From positions 19,057,215 through 19,121,214 of the forward strand of contig CM038720.1 of assembly GCA_021613375.1 (NCBI GenBank): 64,000 nucleotides of DNA. The letters run 5' to 3'. Made by a program: the position numbers and the translations under genes. Below, one piece after another: positions 12,862-26,040 of this stretch. The stretch's first letter is position 1. Each line of letters opens with the position of its first letter. The notes under the pieces are model-generated. The model was not told where the DNA came from and did not search any database. It worked only from the letters and a program-made list of their open reading frames with translations. This stretch comes from Megaleporinus macrocephalus. Its lineage: Eukaryota; Chordata; Actinopteri; Characiformes; Anostomidae.

Positions 12862-12960
12862 CAATATGGCAAAAATGCATATATCAATATGTATACCTCA
12901 AGACATTCTCACTATACTCAATATGCAACATAATGTTTTGTTTTTCTGAGATTTAATACA
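12862..12960 (+). repeat. terminal piece of a 'GGGCGATATGGCAAAAAT'-type interspersed repeat
   Basis: The segment AATATGGCAAAAATGCATAT, ATCAATATGTATACC and ACATAATGTTTTG resembles the start of a fish DNA transposon family that typically opens with GGTGGGCGATATGGC. It is only an end fragment, assigned from memory of the family. Confidence 0.4.
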
Positions 12961-13309
12961 CTAAAACTGACTAAATAAAACTTAAAGACTACATTTGCTG
13001 TGTTTACATGCAAAGATTTTCACCAATTCAGTTGAATTAATTCTGATTCTCGATAAAGACTGAGGTTGTTATACGCACACTCTACCCAACAATGAGACAA
13101 AAAACTCAATTTACCACCACCTAGTGCAGACGTTACTATGACAAGAAGCACCATGTGAGGTGAGCAGCTACTACTGCTCACTGTGCAATGAAGCATGTAG
13201 TCAATCAGTGTTATATAAGTCTATTCACCATATACATAAAAGCATACAGTGGCATCATTTATTCCAATATTAATAAAACACAGATAGTTTGCTCAGCTCT
13301 GCTGCAATT

Positions 13310-13440
13310 TTATATACCTGTCCGGAAACAGAAAAAAACTTTTAAAACAGTTCTATACAGAACCATAGCCTCTTAAAAAAGGGTTAAGGCTTCTTTACCA
13401 AAAACAATAGGTTTATACAGAAGCATTTCACCACAAAAAC
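13310..13440. repeat. fragment of the 'GAACC' dispersed repeat family
   Basis: TTCTATACAGAACCATAG, AAGGGTTAAGGCTTCTTTA and GGTTTATACAGAAGCA are diagnostic. Longer relatives are at 23100..23430 and 28960..29760. Confidence 0.5.
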
Positions 13441-15589
13441 CAGACAAAACACTGAAACATGAAACATGTACATAATTTGGTTTTCATTTGTGTATCTAGA
13501 CTCTTTGTCCAGTTTCAGATTTACCATACAGGAGTATAAGTATGATTACAGACTGTAGTCGGTCTGTTTCTCTGTATACTGTGTTTACTCTGTATACTCT
13601 GTATCTTTTGTTCTGGACCCTTTAAATCACTGTGACTGAATCACACAACATACCAAACAAACTGCTGTAAAATTAGGTTATCTTTGTCTTCACTCTTTAG
13701 CACATGTTTCAACTATGTTCTTATGACCAGACACTTAAAAACCTGACTGAACCAGTTTATAATCTGGGTAAATGATCAAGCATTATTACTAACATTGAAC
13801 TATAAATGGTGTCAGTTTTGCTGATATTCTGCACAGTTCAATTGGTGTCAGCAATAAAACCATTCATAAATCAGTCTTTCTGACTGTGAAGGCACCTTTT
13901 CATTCTGAAGGTCATCTCTTAAAAGACTATGCTGAACTGAAACTGATCCACTGATCTGCGTTCTCTACAAAGGCCTGGTACTGAACCTTCACACGCCTAA
14001 AGCTCTTTGAAAGCCTTTGTTTCAGACCAAGCGCTCTCTTGTTTAAAATCCGCTTGTGCGCTTTTTCTGAAAGGTATTGTTTTACGCACCTGTACCTCGC
14101 TGCGTGATCTCTGTGGTGAAATCTCTGTAAAACACCATGTTACAATTATCACGGCACTGCGTGTGCGTTCAAAAGCAAGAAAAAAAAGAAGAATTCTTAT
14201 AAAGTGAAAAGAAAACAGCAATGTTAACAAGCTCATGGTGCTAAACTCCTGCTGTGACCTATTACCTCAACACATTGCTGAGTTAATATTCCACAGACAT
14301 CTTGTGTAGACTCAGTGTGCCACACGGGCAACTGCTGCGATCACGCTAATGGATCATAATCAATCTGATTAGGCACTAAAAGCGCCATCCGCACGCAGCC
14401 CCGCTCTCATTGTGCGTCTCTGACAAAGCAGTGCAATGTCATGAAAGACAAAGGCACAAATTATTTCCAGCGTCCAATCTGCGTCCATATTTCGGGCATC
14501 CCGTAGCGCAGGACGAAGGAATTCAGCAATGGGAGATTAAAAAAAAATAACAATTACGACATTCGCAAAGTCAGATGGCATTGCTTAAGTCAGAGAGCAC
14601 CCAACACAGTACATTTTATTTACTGCTCAGTGTCAGACAAAAGCTGGAAACGCGTATTTAATAGAAAAGTATCAAACACTTATATAGAAAAGTAGAAAAG
14701 TAAAACACCAGTATTCAATCTAGCAGTATTACATTTGTCCACTCTTCATTTTTGTGCCACTTTCTAGACAAAAAAGCAGAAACTGCATTGGTAATTGGGA
14801 TTACAGGTAATTTGGATTACAGAAACCAATTTCTTCAGAGGTGTGGAAAAAAAAATTCTGAGAAATGCTACAGTAAAAGAGCTACAATAAAAGACAAAGC
14901 GATACGCTAAATATTGGCTTTTTGGCAGGTTTCTGAGATGTCTGTTTTTTCTTAACACTAAATTGTTTTTCATTTGTGCTTAACTGCATTGAAATGCATG
15001 TTAAAAAACAGCCTTCAGCAGAACAACTTCACATGGTTACAGTCCCCCTAATGACCTGTAATGACATGTAGGCCTTCATAAACTGACTAAAACAATGAGT
15101 CATTGCGTAGCTCAACTCTTTTACCATCTGAATGTAAATAATATATATATGCTGTAAGTACAGGTGGACTGATCACTGTATGACTGGCCAATAGCTGACA
15201 CTGACCGAGGGCGGTGCTGGACTGTTGTGCAGTGTTCACCTACTTGTGTTGAGGGGGGCATTCATAAGACGCTTTGTTAGAAGTGGTGGAACTGCTGCAT
15301 CTTGTGCTTGTGCAGGCTCATCATTGTTTTCTGTTTGATAAGTAGATAAACACTAGGCAGCGATGGGAGGCTGTTTTCACACCTAGTTTGTTTACTAAAG
15401 TCCAAACCAGAGTTCAGGCTGTTTTCATTTTCACTTGGTTCACTTAGTTTCACACTGCAGAGGTCAAAGTGCACCAAATTACACAAGTGAGCGCTGGTTT
15501 ACCGGTCAGACAAATTGCAGGGACACAAATACTCTGTTACTCTCCCGTTTGCCTCCACTTGAGCCAGTAAATGAAAACAATACGCGACA

Positions 15590-15735
15590 CTGCAACAATA
15601 AAACCTTTTCAGTGCCATATAGAACCATTCAGAACATATTCTTCATTGATCTCACCATGCAAACAGCTTGTTCAGTGTTCATGGCTTCATATAGACCACC
15701 GTCTTTATGAAAGAACTCCTGAAGAACCACCGTTT
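15590..15735. repeat. fragment of the 'GAACC' dispersed repeat family
   Basis: It contains CCATATAGAACCATTCAGAA, CTTCATTGATCTCACCATGC and CTGAAGAACCACC, like the other copies in the window. ORFs through it are incidental. Confidence 0.45.
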
Positions 15736-17604
15736 TTAGTGGCTAGCAGATAAGATGGACAATCTCTATATTGGAATTTGGTATTGATAGAAAAAGTAAT
15801 TATGCTTGAGTCCTCTACACTCTCAGGAGGTATAGCTTGTGCTTAAAGTTCCATGTTTTTAAGTCCCCAAAAATCCCCCCACAATGAAGCAGTGTTCTTA
15901 ACCTTGGACTCTTCTTCAGCAGCACAAATCTGTTAGTCGTTCCCGCAAGTGAAAGCACAAAGTGGATCAAGGTCATAGACAAAATGATTTTACAATGTTT
16001 TGTTCCTCCCTCCCTCCTTCCACTCAGCCTTAAACGCGCACAGATGGAGATATTTCACATTAAACTGTCGCTTGTGGTCGCACTGCAAACACAGTAAAGA
16101 GAAAAATGTGACAAAATCTCCACAATAAAGAGTCAACAAAGATATTCCCCGTACTAATGGAATTATTTCCATTACTTGGTTGAGCAATAAAAGAAATTTT
16201 CGTCCTTCACTTTTCCCCAGCCTGCCTTGAATTACAGCGGCGTACAGAACAAACAAACCGTACAGTTATTACTTATTTGTGCTCTACTTGGAGTGTCGAA
16301 GGTGGAATTGTGCAGATTTGTTCAAAGCTATGGGACGGATAATAGAGGGAGGCAGAATCTCCTCATTTTCTCAGCTTAAAGTGGGGGTCGCTCTTAGTCC
16401 ATCTTCTATCAGTGATATTAAAATGTTCATTAACCTGCACAGCCACCCTGCAGCGCTCCAGCGTTATGGCCTTGTCCTTTTTCAGCTGCTCCCACACACA
16501 CACACGCTTCTGGGAGATTTTCCAAACTGGAGGCCTTACCGTCCAACGAGAAGTGAGGAATTCAGAGCTAGTGCACTTTGCCAAACTTTTCCTCCTACTT
16601 CGTCTTTCAGCGAGGAGCTATTTATACTTCCGTGACAGCTTTTGGTGAGAAATACGTCAACGTAGCAGATTAAATTGGACCCGGGTCACTCAATGAGCGG
16701 CTCGTCAAAGACTGAAAAGTTGGGTTTCAGACACGGAGAGGAACTTGTGTGTGAAACTGTCAAAGCATGCCTCGTCTTAGAAGCTGGAGACAGCTGGACA
16801 GAGTCCAGCATAATCTAACTTGGATATAGGTGCAATGTATCATGCCGTACATGGTTCCTATCAAGGTTTCTTGGCTGAGGGGAAAAAAAGGTTAGTGGTA
16901 TGGTTGGGGATGTTCTTTAAACTTTAACAATGTTCCTCAGTCTAAACAGCCATTAAGGAGATGGTGTCCATTTTTTTAAGAAACATTTATAAGGGGTTTA
17001 ATATAGCATGTTCCATTTAAACAAGAAGAAGGAGGAAAGGCAAAGTAGGAAAAACAAACATATACACATAACAAAACACAAAATTGTGCTCCTACTGTGG
17101 AAGACCTGGTAGATCATCAGAACTGTCACCATTAGCTTAACAGTACTTAAAGCCTTCAGAGATAATAGAAGTGTTCATCCCTCCACTGAGACTCAACACT
17201 AGGGGCAGTATTTTTCCTGTACATACACAGCACTGTCTTTGCATGATATACCTTTATCTTAAATCGGTACATCTTCATTCTCTTTTTTTCCCTACATGTA
17301 TTACTACATAGTGATAAAAACACACTGTTATTGGTTCTGTGTACGCACATTTCTGTGTACACACATTTGGGTATCTGGAGCTCCACATCTTTAGCACTAC
17401 CTTTACTGAAAATTGTAATTTTTCCCCACATGTACTGGAGCCACTAGCATCATGTGGAGGCTAAGAGCTAATCACAGAAATTGCTCTGTTGTCGGCTACA
17501 CCTGAGCAGGTAAAGTTCATTTTTGGTAGTGATGTTTATTGTACGCTAATGTACAGACACAGTCAGCAAAAACCACTTTGTGTCTGACACAAGGCTAAAA
17601 TAAG

Positions 17605-19275
17605 CTTATTACTCACCAGCTTTTTTTTTTAATCGCCCCTCTCCACCAAATGTTGCTGCATCATTTAAGGTAGCACAGGAAAATTTCAACAAGAAGCGTC
17701 TGAAGCGTCTTATTGGCATGCATAAAGCAGAGAAATCATCTAATGCCTGGTTCACACTACACGACTTTCCGAGTCATCAAGTCTTGACTGGCTGTGCTGT
17801 AATCGCAAGTCTTTTAGTTGTTGTGGCTTTCACACTACAGGACTGATTGTTGCACCAAGTACACGATATTCACCCTGGGGAACCGCCCACTCATTTGGCT
17901 GCTGTCCAAAAACACAAGAACTAAACTCTCATGAGAACTAAACGCATGTGAGATACCATGTAGAACATAAAGGACATCAACAAACAAGCAATAGGAGTTG
18001 TTACTGCGCTGACTTGCAGTGACGAAAGAAAGAAAATACGAAAGAATGGAAATGGATTAGTTGGAGGTAAACATTTTACTAATGAAAATGTACCTGTTGG
18101 CCGCAGCCGCAGAGAGATTGGCTGGATCTAGACGATGCTGTTAACTCACAGTCACAGACTGGCCTAGATATTAAACATGCTAGATGTTGCCGGGCATCTG
18201 CGATTAGTTGGTAAGAGTCTTTCAGCAGTTCACACTACATGACTGGGTGAGCGCCGAGTGGTCGCTGATATGCCTCAGAGCAGAGGTTTTTGTCGGCGAT
18301 CTACAAAAATAGTGAGGGACTGGAATATCAGGCAAAAATTGTGTGAACTAGGCATGAGGAGAGTGCTGAAACTACTAAAATCAGGTTAAGAACTGTCCAA
18401 CGAATTATTAAAAAGTGGAGGGACAGTGGGGAAGCATCATCTTTGAGAAAGGAATGTGGTCGGAAAAAAAAATCTTGAATGATGGTGATCGACGATCACT
18501 TAAACGTTTGGTGAAATCAAATCGTAGAAAAACAGCAGTAGAACTCAGGGATGTGTTTAATAGTGAAAGTAAGAGCATTTCCACACGCACAATGCAAAGG
18601 AAGCTCAATGGATTGGGACTAAACAGCTGTGTAGCCTTAAGAAAACCACTTGTCAGTAAAGCTAACTGGCAAAAAGTGTGCTAGGGAGCATAAAGATTGG
18701 ACTCTGGAGCAATGGAAGAAGGTCATGTGGTCTGATGAGTCCAGATTTACCCTGTTCCAGAGTGATGGGTGAGTACTATGATCTTGGGTTGCTGCAGTTG
18801 GCCAGGTCTAGTGTTGAGCAACATTATGTACCGAAAGAATGAGGTGAGCTGACGACGTGAATATACTGAATGACCAGGTTATTCCATCAATGGGTTTTTT
18901 CTTCCCTGGTGGCACAGGCATATTCCAAGATGACAAAGCCAGAAATCATCAGGCTCAAATTGTGAAAGAGTGGTTCAGGGAGCATGAGACATCTTTCCCA
19001 CACATGGATTGGCCACCACACCTAAGTCCAGACCTGAACCCCATTGAGAATCTTTAAGATGTGCTGGGGAAGACTTTGCGCAGTGGTCCAAATCGCCCAC
19101 CATCAATACAAGATCTTAGGAAAAAATTAATGCAACGCTGGCCAGAAATTAATGTTGTGACATTGCAGAAGCTTGTGGAAACGATGCCACAGCAAATGCG
19201 TGCTGTAGTCAAAGCTAAAGGCGGTACAATAAATTAATAGAGTGTGTGACCTTTTGTTTGGCCAGGCAGTGTACA
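17605..19275 (+). mobile_element. decayed Tc1/mariner element (copy A), split by a MITE
   Basis: The left part (17605..17743) includes CATCATTTAAGGTAGCACAG, then coding sequence ending IGMHKAEKSS. After the insertion at 17744..18354 the frame resumes with TTKIRLRTVQRIIKKWRDSG, the second helix-turn-helix region of Tc1 transposases. The GRKK, SDESRF and [12 protein letters not shown] blocks follow. The last is the conserved DDE-domain segment with its third acidic position. The copy has in-frame stops, frameshifts and a missing segment after the SDESRF block, so it is inactive. The right end is close to TTTGGCCAGGCAGTGTA, a typical Tc1 terminal repeat. The left terminal repeat is very eroded. 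Confidence 0.88.
17744..18354. mobile_element. 611-bp MITE inserted inside the Tc1 transposase gene
   Basis: It has terminal inverted repeats TGCCTGGTTCACACTACA and, at the other end reversed, TGCCTAGTTCACACAATT. It is bordered by TAA (17741..17743) and TGA (18355..18357), consistent with a 3-bp duplication that has since diverged. Removing it rejoins the transposase reading frame exactly, at a point where Tc1 proteins have a fixed spacing. Extra copies of the TTCACACTACA motif lie inside (about 17829 and 18229). It carries no gene. A 3-bp T-x-A duplication would fit PIF/Harbinger, but the termini are not diagnostic. Confidence 0.8.
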
Positions 19276-20609
19276 TGTACAGCTTGTTATTGCGAGCAGT
19301 ACGGCCATGCATCCTGCTACTATTCTCAAGTCTTTTACAGTTTGAAGCATAAACTCTCCAGTGCAGACCAGTTTCTGAATCCAGCCATGCTGAATGTTAT
19401 AAACTTCCACTATGACGCTATTGCACTACTTTCTTATTGGGAAAGTAATCAGATCTAGCCGTTAACATGGCTATTATTCTTCTTTTTAATGAAAACCAGG
19501 CAGCATGCAAATGCACCTATGGGTCTGAGAGTATGCATAGAAGCAGTTACTGAGAAAAGGTTATAGACACACCAGAATAAGAATCTGCTGGTGTTGTCAG
19601 AACAACGGACTGACCACCCAGTACAGACATCAAAATCACTGAATCAATGTGTTTGGGGTTATTTTGATGGTGAGAAGCAGAAAGTGCTAAACCAATTCTA
19701 GACCAACCTTCGGAGGTGTGTCTGAAAATGAGTCGCCTAAAAAGAACAGAAGCTGCAAAAAGAATGAAAGATGTAGACACACTAAATATTGAAACATGTA
19801 ATATATTTAGCTGTCAAGGCTTCGGTGTTAATGTCTACTGAAATGTGTGTTTTCTGAACAAGTAATAACTCGTTTTAAATATTAGTTTTTACTGAAACTG
19901 AATGAGTAAATTGATTAGATATAAACAGCAGAAGATCAGATTTTGTTAGTAATCCACTCACTATTTACATGCATCGAAGTAATCTAATAAACTCCACCAT
20001 CTACGTGAGGCAGTAATCTGACTTTTGCTTTGTAAATAAACAGTAAACTCACAGAATAGGACGTCTTGTAAACATAATGTTTAACTTAATGCCACATTTA
20101 TTTAAAGGTACTGTGTTAGGCGCTGCTTGCTTTGTCCACACTGAGAAATCCAAAAGAAATAAGAGTAAAGATACACATGCACTGAGGAATCAGATTCTCT
20201 TTTTTTGGACTTCTTAATTGTATTTCTAGGGTGGCTGTTATTCTTTTAAGAATCAGATATAACAATAAATAATCAGAAATCTGATTATGATCCGTTTATT
20301 AAGTGCACATAAATACACTCATACCTCTGACGTTCGAACAGTACTGTAGTCCTCAGCCTCCTCCCATCCCCCACCCCCCCCAAAATGGTTCCCATTTTTG
20401 CTTGATCCCAACTATAAACACATGGGGGACCCTGTGGACCAGTATGTGAGCCACTGCTCACTGCTTAAAGAATCATATCATCAGCTGAAAAGCTCACATA
20501 CCCTTCTTTCTAGTTCACTGCTTTGACTTCATCAGCCTTTTGTACCAACAGAAACATCTGAATTGCATTGCTACACACAGGTGCATTCCATACAAGCTAA
20601 CAACATCAT

Positions 20610-20790
20610 TTACATGCAGTGCCTACAGCGACTCCGGCTTAAACTGGCTTTGAGCCAGAAGGCCATAGGTTCTAACCTCCCTGTCTTCACATCTACACTG
20701 CCGTTGTGCCCCTCTAAAGAAGGCACTTAACCCCAAGCTGCTCTAGGGATGCTGCAACATGGAAACCCCGTCACACTTTCCCTCCCTCCA
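20610..20790 (+). repeat. SINE-like or common teleost interspersed repeat fragment
   Basis: The stretch GCCATAGGTTCTAACCTCC, TTGTGCCCCTCTAAAGAAGG, CACTTAACCCCAAGCTGC and TCTAGGGATGCTG is a pattern I know from teleost SINE-type repeats. The tRNA-like head and tail are not clear. Confidence 0.45.
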
Positions 20791-23099
20791 GGGCACGCTT
20801 GTAAAAGACAATATGTTTGCTCCTAATATATCCCAGGCCCAGAAAAGCAGGAGAAATCTAATAACGTGCTGCAGATAATGTACTCGGCTTTGAGCTGTCG
20901 TTTCTATATGTTGGTGTACGGTAGATCAGTCTTAGTAATTTGCATGCTACAGTGCGTGCTTAACTGAGCCGAGCTGAGATGACGGACAGCCCTCTTTTTC
21001 AATTTTCTTGGAAAAGTACCATGCAGCGTGAGAGGCAGAGGGAACGTGGGGAGATGCATTCTACAAAAAGACAAAGGAAAAGCAGATCCAGTCTCTCTGA
21101 ACCGCGTATGCAATTTATGAACTTTAACACCATCTTCAAATGGGAACGTCTAGCGATTATTTCTCTCTATGGATGTCGTTAGTTTGTTCATGGTCGTTTA
21201 CCCTGGAACATTCCCAATAAAGCAAAAAGCACTATTTGATTCACTTTATTATTAATAACAAAAAAAACAGAAGAGTTGAGGAAAGATGTTGGGGGGGGTG
21301 GGGGGGTGGGGGGTGCGAAGCTAGCCTGTGTTTCGGCCACCTCTCTTTTATGAGTAGTGACAGATCGCGGTGGTTCCCACGCTGAAGAAGGCACAATGGG
21401 CTGCAGTGGGCCACAGCATGACCCTGTCTTTTACCCCTCACCACTCCCCATGCCCTGTCAGAAATGGTTTGGGGAGCCGGCTGTCCGTTCGCAACAGAGA
21501 CGCTGTTGGGAAAACACAAAGAAGCCTTGCCTTGAGGGGCTCTTCTCCTCGCTTCATGCTTGAGGGCGAGCCAAAAGCTAGCAGAAGAGAAATTTGATGA
21601 GTGCATTTCTAAGAAGATTCAGCTTCTGACATGGAGAAATCTCTCTCAGGCATTCACAACTTTTAACTTTTAAAGCACGCAGAGTGAGTTTAAAAAGCAT
21701 ATTCTACAGCTTATCCATTTTTTACGGTGAAGTTTATATTTTTACAGCTCACAACATGTCATACTGTGCCCTAAAACACATCCACAAGTCTGCACAACTT
21801 TAATGAAGACCTGGATGCGCTTTGAACAAAGTTTTGAGCATGTTTTTCATGATATTATTTCAGTCAATACTGACTCCTAATGTTTGTTAGCAAGGCCAGT
21901 CTTATAGCTCCAGAGTTAAAGAGAAAAAAAACTTTTTACACAATGAAGTGGTTAAGATAACAAGGTAAACATGCTCATACAGAGTGGTTTGGTGCAAAAT
22001 GTTTTGTTCTAGATAAACTTACAGTGGCAAAAATGATACAGTGGTGGTGATGGGAACCAGACAAACCTCTAAAAGCTCCCTCAAAGAAAGGTTTTACAAG
22101 AAATGTTTTTGTTGTTTTTGTCTGCAATGCTGTGCTATGATAGTATTATGATAACGTTTCAGCTTTATATTGCAAAACAATCTCTTTGATTTTTATTGAT
22201 TCATGAAGGAAAGCACTGTGAGACTAAACAGTTCTCAAAGAAAACGTTCTTTTTGGATTTATACCTATTTTTTCATCAACATAAAAAGGCTGCATTTGCA
22301 TTGTATATATAGTTACCCTTGGTTTATCTAGAGTCAATTTCCCGTCAAACCACTCTGAATGAGTATGCTGACATTTCAAGGGTTAAATTAATCCAAAATT
22401 GGCTTCAAATTTGGTGAAATTGCCCTTTTCCCTTTAAAAAAGCAATACCTGGACATCCAGCATGGCTTGAATGATTATTATTGATTTAATGAACCATCCA
22501 CTAAAAAGATTTGTAGGGAACCAAGCGTGGTTCTTTTACAGCATTAGTCTAAACAACCCGGCACTGCAGTTTTCAAGAATGAGGAGTTAAACATAACCAC
22601 TAACGAGGCTAATAAGAAGCAAAAACCAACACAGATAACATGATGCTATTTGTGAAGAAACATACTCAACTCAAACTCCAGGGGAAATTTTGGATAGGTC
22701 ACAGGTAGAGGAGATCCAAAGGCTCTCCACAGGTCTGCAGATGGTCAGCAATGACAGACTGGTCTCCTCACAATGGAAAACTGGACACCCGGGCCAAAAG
22801 AAGGACGGCCAGATTGCAGCCAGGCAAAAGGTCTGTCACTAGGCGAGCGTGTGAAAGAGACACTGGCGGGGGAACAGGGAAACGAGCCACGCTCACAATG
22901 AGAAAGTGGACAACATCCATGTCCTGGTGAGACTACCAGAATGACCCACATGCAGACATTCCAAAATGTCTCTCAGGAATGAGATTGAGCCATTTCAGTC
23001 TTTACTGCGGATAGTTAAGTAGCAGGCTCTATGAAGGTGGTAGCTAACAGAGACAGTATTGTCAGATTATTGAAATTAAAGATAAAATCTATACTATAA

Positions 23100-23430
23100 A
23101 AAGATAAGTGGAATCAGATAAAAGGTTTTTTGCGAAAGGGTCCTTCAGATTGATGGAAATGTGATATATTTGGTTTTATGTGGAACCATATATATAGCTA
23201 TAGAGTATAGCTATATATTTTTAAATATATAACAATAGAGTTCTTCTGTTGCAGTCAATCAGTAGTCAGAACAAGCACATGCATATAAATGATGATTTTT
23301 CTTTACTAAAAAACAAGGTTTATACAGAACCATGAAAATGGTTCTATATAATATATAAATTATCCTGACATAGCAACAACCAGTGAACACTTATTGATAT
23401 GTAGAACCATTTTCAAACAAATCCTATATA
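23100..23430. repeat. copy of the 'GAACC' dispersed repeat with internal palindrome
   Basis: It holds TGTGGAACCATATATATAGC, GAACCATGAAAATGGTTC and TGTAGAACCATTTTC. A perfect 13-bp inverted repeat with a 3-base loop lies at 23190..23218. Confidence 0.55.
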
Positions 23431-24119
23431 TATATATCATCCCTGTTTGCAAGTTGTGAGGCAGAAGCATAGAGACAGCTTGGCACGGCATGGACAGCAC
23501 ATATCCCTGACCCCCTGCTGTCCAAACACGAGAGACTAAACGAAACCCCCTACAGCCAGCGGTACGGTAGGTCAGGGGAAACTCCAGGGTGCGTATACGA
23601 TGACTCATCTTCATTTTCTTTATTCTCTCTGTACCAGACCTCCTGTTCAAAACAGTGCCGGACACATCGGCCCAGGCCTGTCCAGCATATTAAGAGATAC
23701 TCTTCAAAGCAGAATTTATAAGTTCATGGATTCCTTATTGTGGCTGATGGGGTTATATCGCTACAACAGGATATGGTACTAAGCCACAAGTTATTTGCCA
23801 GCAGGTCTGAAATCAATATTCAATAATATTTCACATATTTGTTATTTCATTTAAATAACTGAAGCCTGTATGAGGCCACTCGCCGTGCACAAACTGTTCA
23901 TCAGTCTAAATGTTAGCTTGTCACAAACGCTGCAACATTCAGCAAAGTCTGAATGAAAAATACAAGATAAAAATATGACAAAGCACACCCAAAAAACTGC
24001 TGATCAGCGCCATCTGAGAATTGTGTGGGTGTGGCTAAAGATCAGCTTGATTGACAGCTCTGTCCAATATTATTATACCAGCTTTTAAACGAGGATTACT
24101 GGACCAAAATATGTCACAG

Positions 24120-24585
24120 ATAAATAAACATGCAGATGGACAGACAGTTGGACAAATGAAGAAACACAGCAATGCATGAACAAAAGAGCAGATAAACAGA
24201 AGATCAGACAGACAAATGGACAAACAAGCAAATGTATCAAGCAATTCATGAATGACGGGACGGTTGAATGGACAGAACAAACAAACTAATGGACAAAGTA
24301 GCGTGTGAACAAAGGAATGCATAGAAGTGTTGGTGATGAATAAAAAACTTAACGGATAAATGAACAATGTGGGTGTATGGATAAAGGAATGAACTCATAA
24401 AGGAACAGTGCTCGTTTATGAATACAGGAGTGAACGGATGAAGGAACAGTTTGCTAGCTTTTTTGTTCTGCTTTAGCACGCTACATTTCTGTGACTCTGA
24501 AACTACTAAGTGGGCGGGGTCAGGGATGCCAGCCCTGTGATTGGTCAGGAGAATACTTACGAAGGATAAGGACTGCCCAGTTTAT
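24120..24585 (+). repeat. second copy of the minisatellite-bearing dispersed repeat
   Basis: Units such as GAACAATGTGGGTGTATGGA, ATAAAGGAATGAAC and CGGATGAAGGAACAGT match the array at 6350..6965. They are followed by TTTAGCACGCTACATTTCTG, AAGTGGGCGGGG and CTGTGATTGGTCAGGAGAAT, matching 6966..7110. This copy has far fewer regular units; its upstream part (24120..24300) is a looser ACAGA/GGACAAA-rich stretch. Confidence 0.78.
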
Positions 24586-26006
24586 ATGGAAAGGTCAGAA
24601 AGATTAGAAAAAATATCAGTCGTGTTTATCAGTATTAGAAAGAAAACTAGGTCGGAATCAAGTTGGCGTGGGAATCTCAAGGCTCAGTTCAGTTCTTATT
24701 CAAGGAGCCAAAATGTGAATATAATATCAATCACAATCTCAATTTTTCATTTCTTTAGCCGGCATAGAGCTTAAACCTGAACGTAAAGTAAATCACAAGA
24801 TATTAAGCCAAGTAGTACTGCTATGCTTCTGAAAAGTTTTATTAGCACTTTAACAAGGTTTTCAATGTTACATTATAGCCACTTTCCCAGCTCTAGCCTA
24901 ACACATGAAGCTTGTAACAGACATTCAGGTATCCTCTTATTATGGCATTTTACAAATCAATACAGAATGCTTACTAAGCTAAGCTGGGTGCCGTTATAAA
25001 AGGTACATTTGGCAAAGTCCCATTTATTTCAAAGCAAGTCACTACGATCAGTGATTTTACGTCCCAAACTTTTAGGGTAAAAAAAGAAAAACTGCAAGTG
25101 AAATTTTAAGCTAGGACACACAGATTCACATCTTTGGCCAATAGAGACATCATTTTGGCTGCAGTGACATTTGAAGGTCCCTCTTATAGCAGCACTAAAT
25201 CTCCAAAATGATATTTTTTAAACATTTCTTCTCCACCGGCTATGAATAAACACATAAATATGTATAAAGACATACTGTAGAATACGCAGGCAGTCGGGAG
25301 TCTGTATTATCATCTTTACTGGTGTGGTATTACTGTTTGTGGGAGATACTATACTATACTAGCTTGCTGGCCAATTGCAGCTGCATGACTCCCTGTCACT
25401 AACTCTATCTAGATGTTTTGCTATAGATCAGTCCAGCATTGGAAATGATTAGCCTGGTATAAACTAACCAACAACACATGCATGTATTCGACTGTGAAAA
25501 AGTAAGAGAGTGATTTTTAAGTCTTTCCAGGCTAGAGTGATAACGCCAGTGCTTTATTGAAATTTGGGTTCTATTTTTTCCAGTTCTGTGGTATAATTGT
25601 TTGGCGATGGGGAGTGGTAGTAATATGACTGGGTACTGGGAATGAAGACAGACCATTAAGAAGACCTGGTAAAGCTATTGGATAGGAGGACAAATCCAGA
25701 GAGCATGACAGTAATTGTCTATTACAGCTGAGCGATGTTGGTCTGCGTCACTGTGGCTAAATCCCATACGGTGTAGTTTAGAGGCTGTAATGCAGGTTCT
25801 GTGAAGGGTTTGATTCTGCATTAACTAGAGTTTTGGAATTGCTGGAAATAGGGAAGATATCACTGAGTATTTTTAACGCCAGTTTCGATTACATGTTTCT
25901 TTTCTATCTGAGCTCCGTTTTTTGGAATTGGGAGTGAAATAGAGCTTGGATGCTATGAGTTTATATATCTGCAATAACACTGCCTGGGCTTTAAGGCAGT
26001 GTAGGT

Positions 26007-26008
<2 letters not shown>

Positions 26009-26037
<29 letters not shown>
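26009..26037 (+). repeat. 29-base uninterrupted G homopolymer
   Basis: This is a pure G run flanked by GTGTAGGTTT and TTACAAC. On the minus strand it is a C run inside galt intron 7. Runs this long are rare and error-prone to sequence. Confidence 0.95.

Positions 26038-26040
<3 letters not shown>

Noticed and set aside
21241..21606. 121-codon minus-strand ORF and overlapping plus-strand ORFs
   Set aside because: Length comes from a locally GC-richer stretch and a G-rich tract at 21290..21314; frames on both strands are open equally, which argues against coding.
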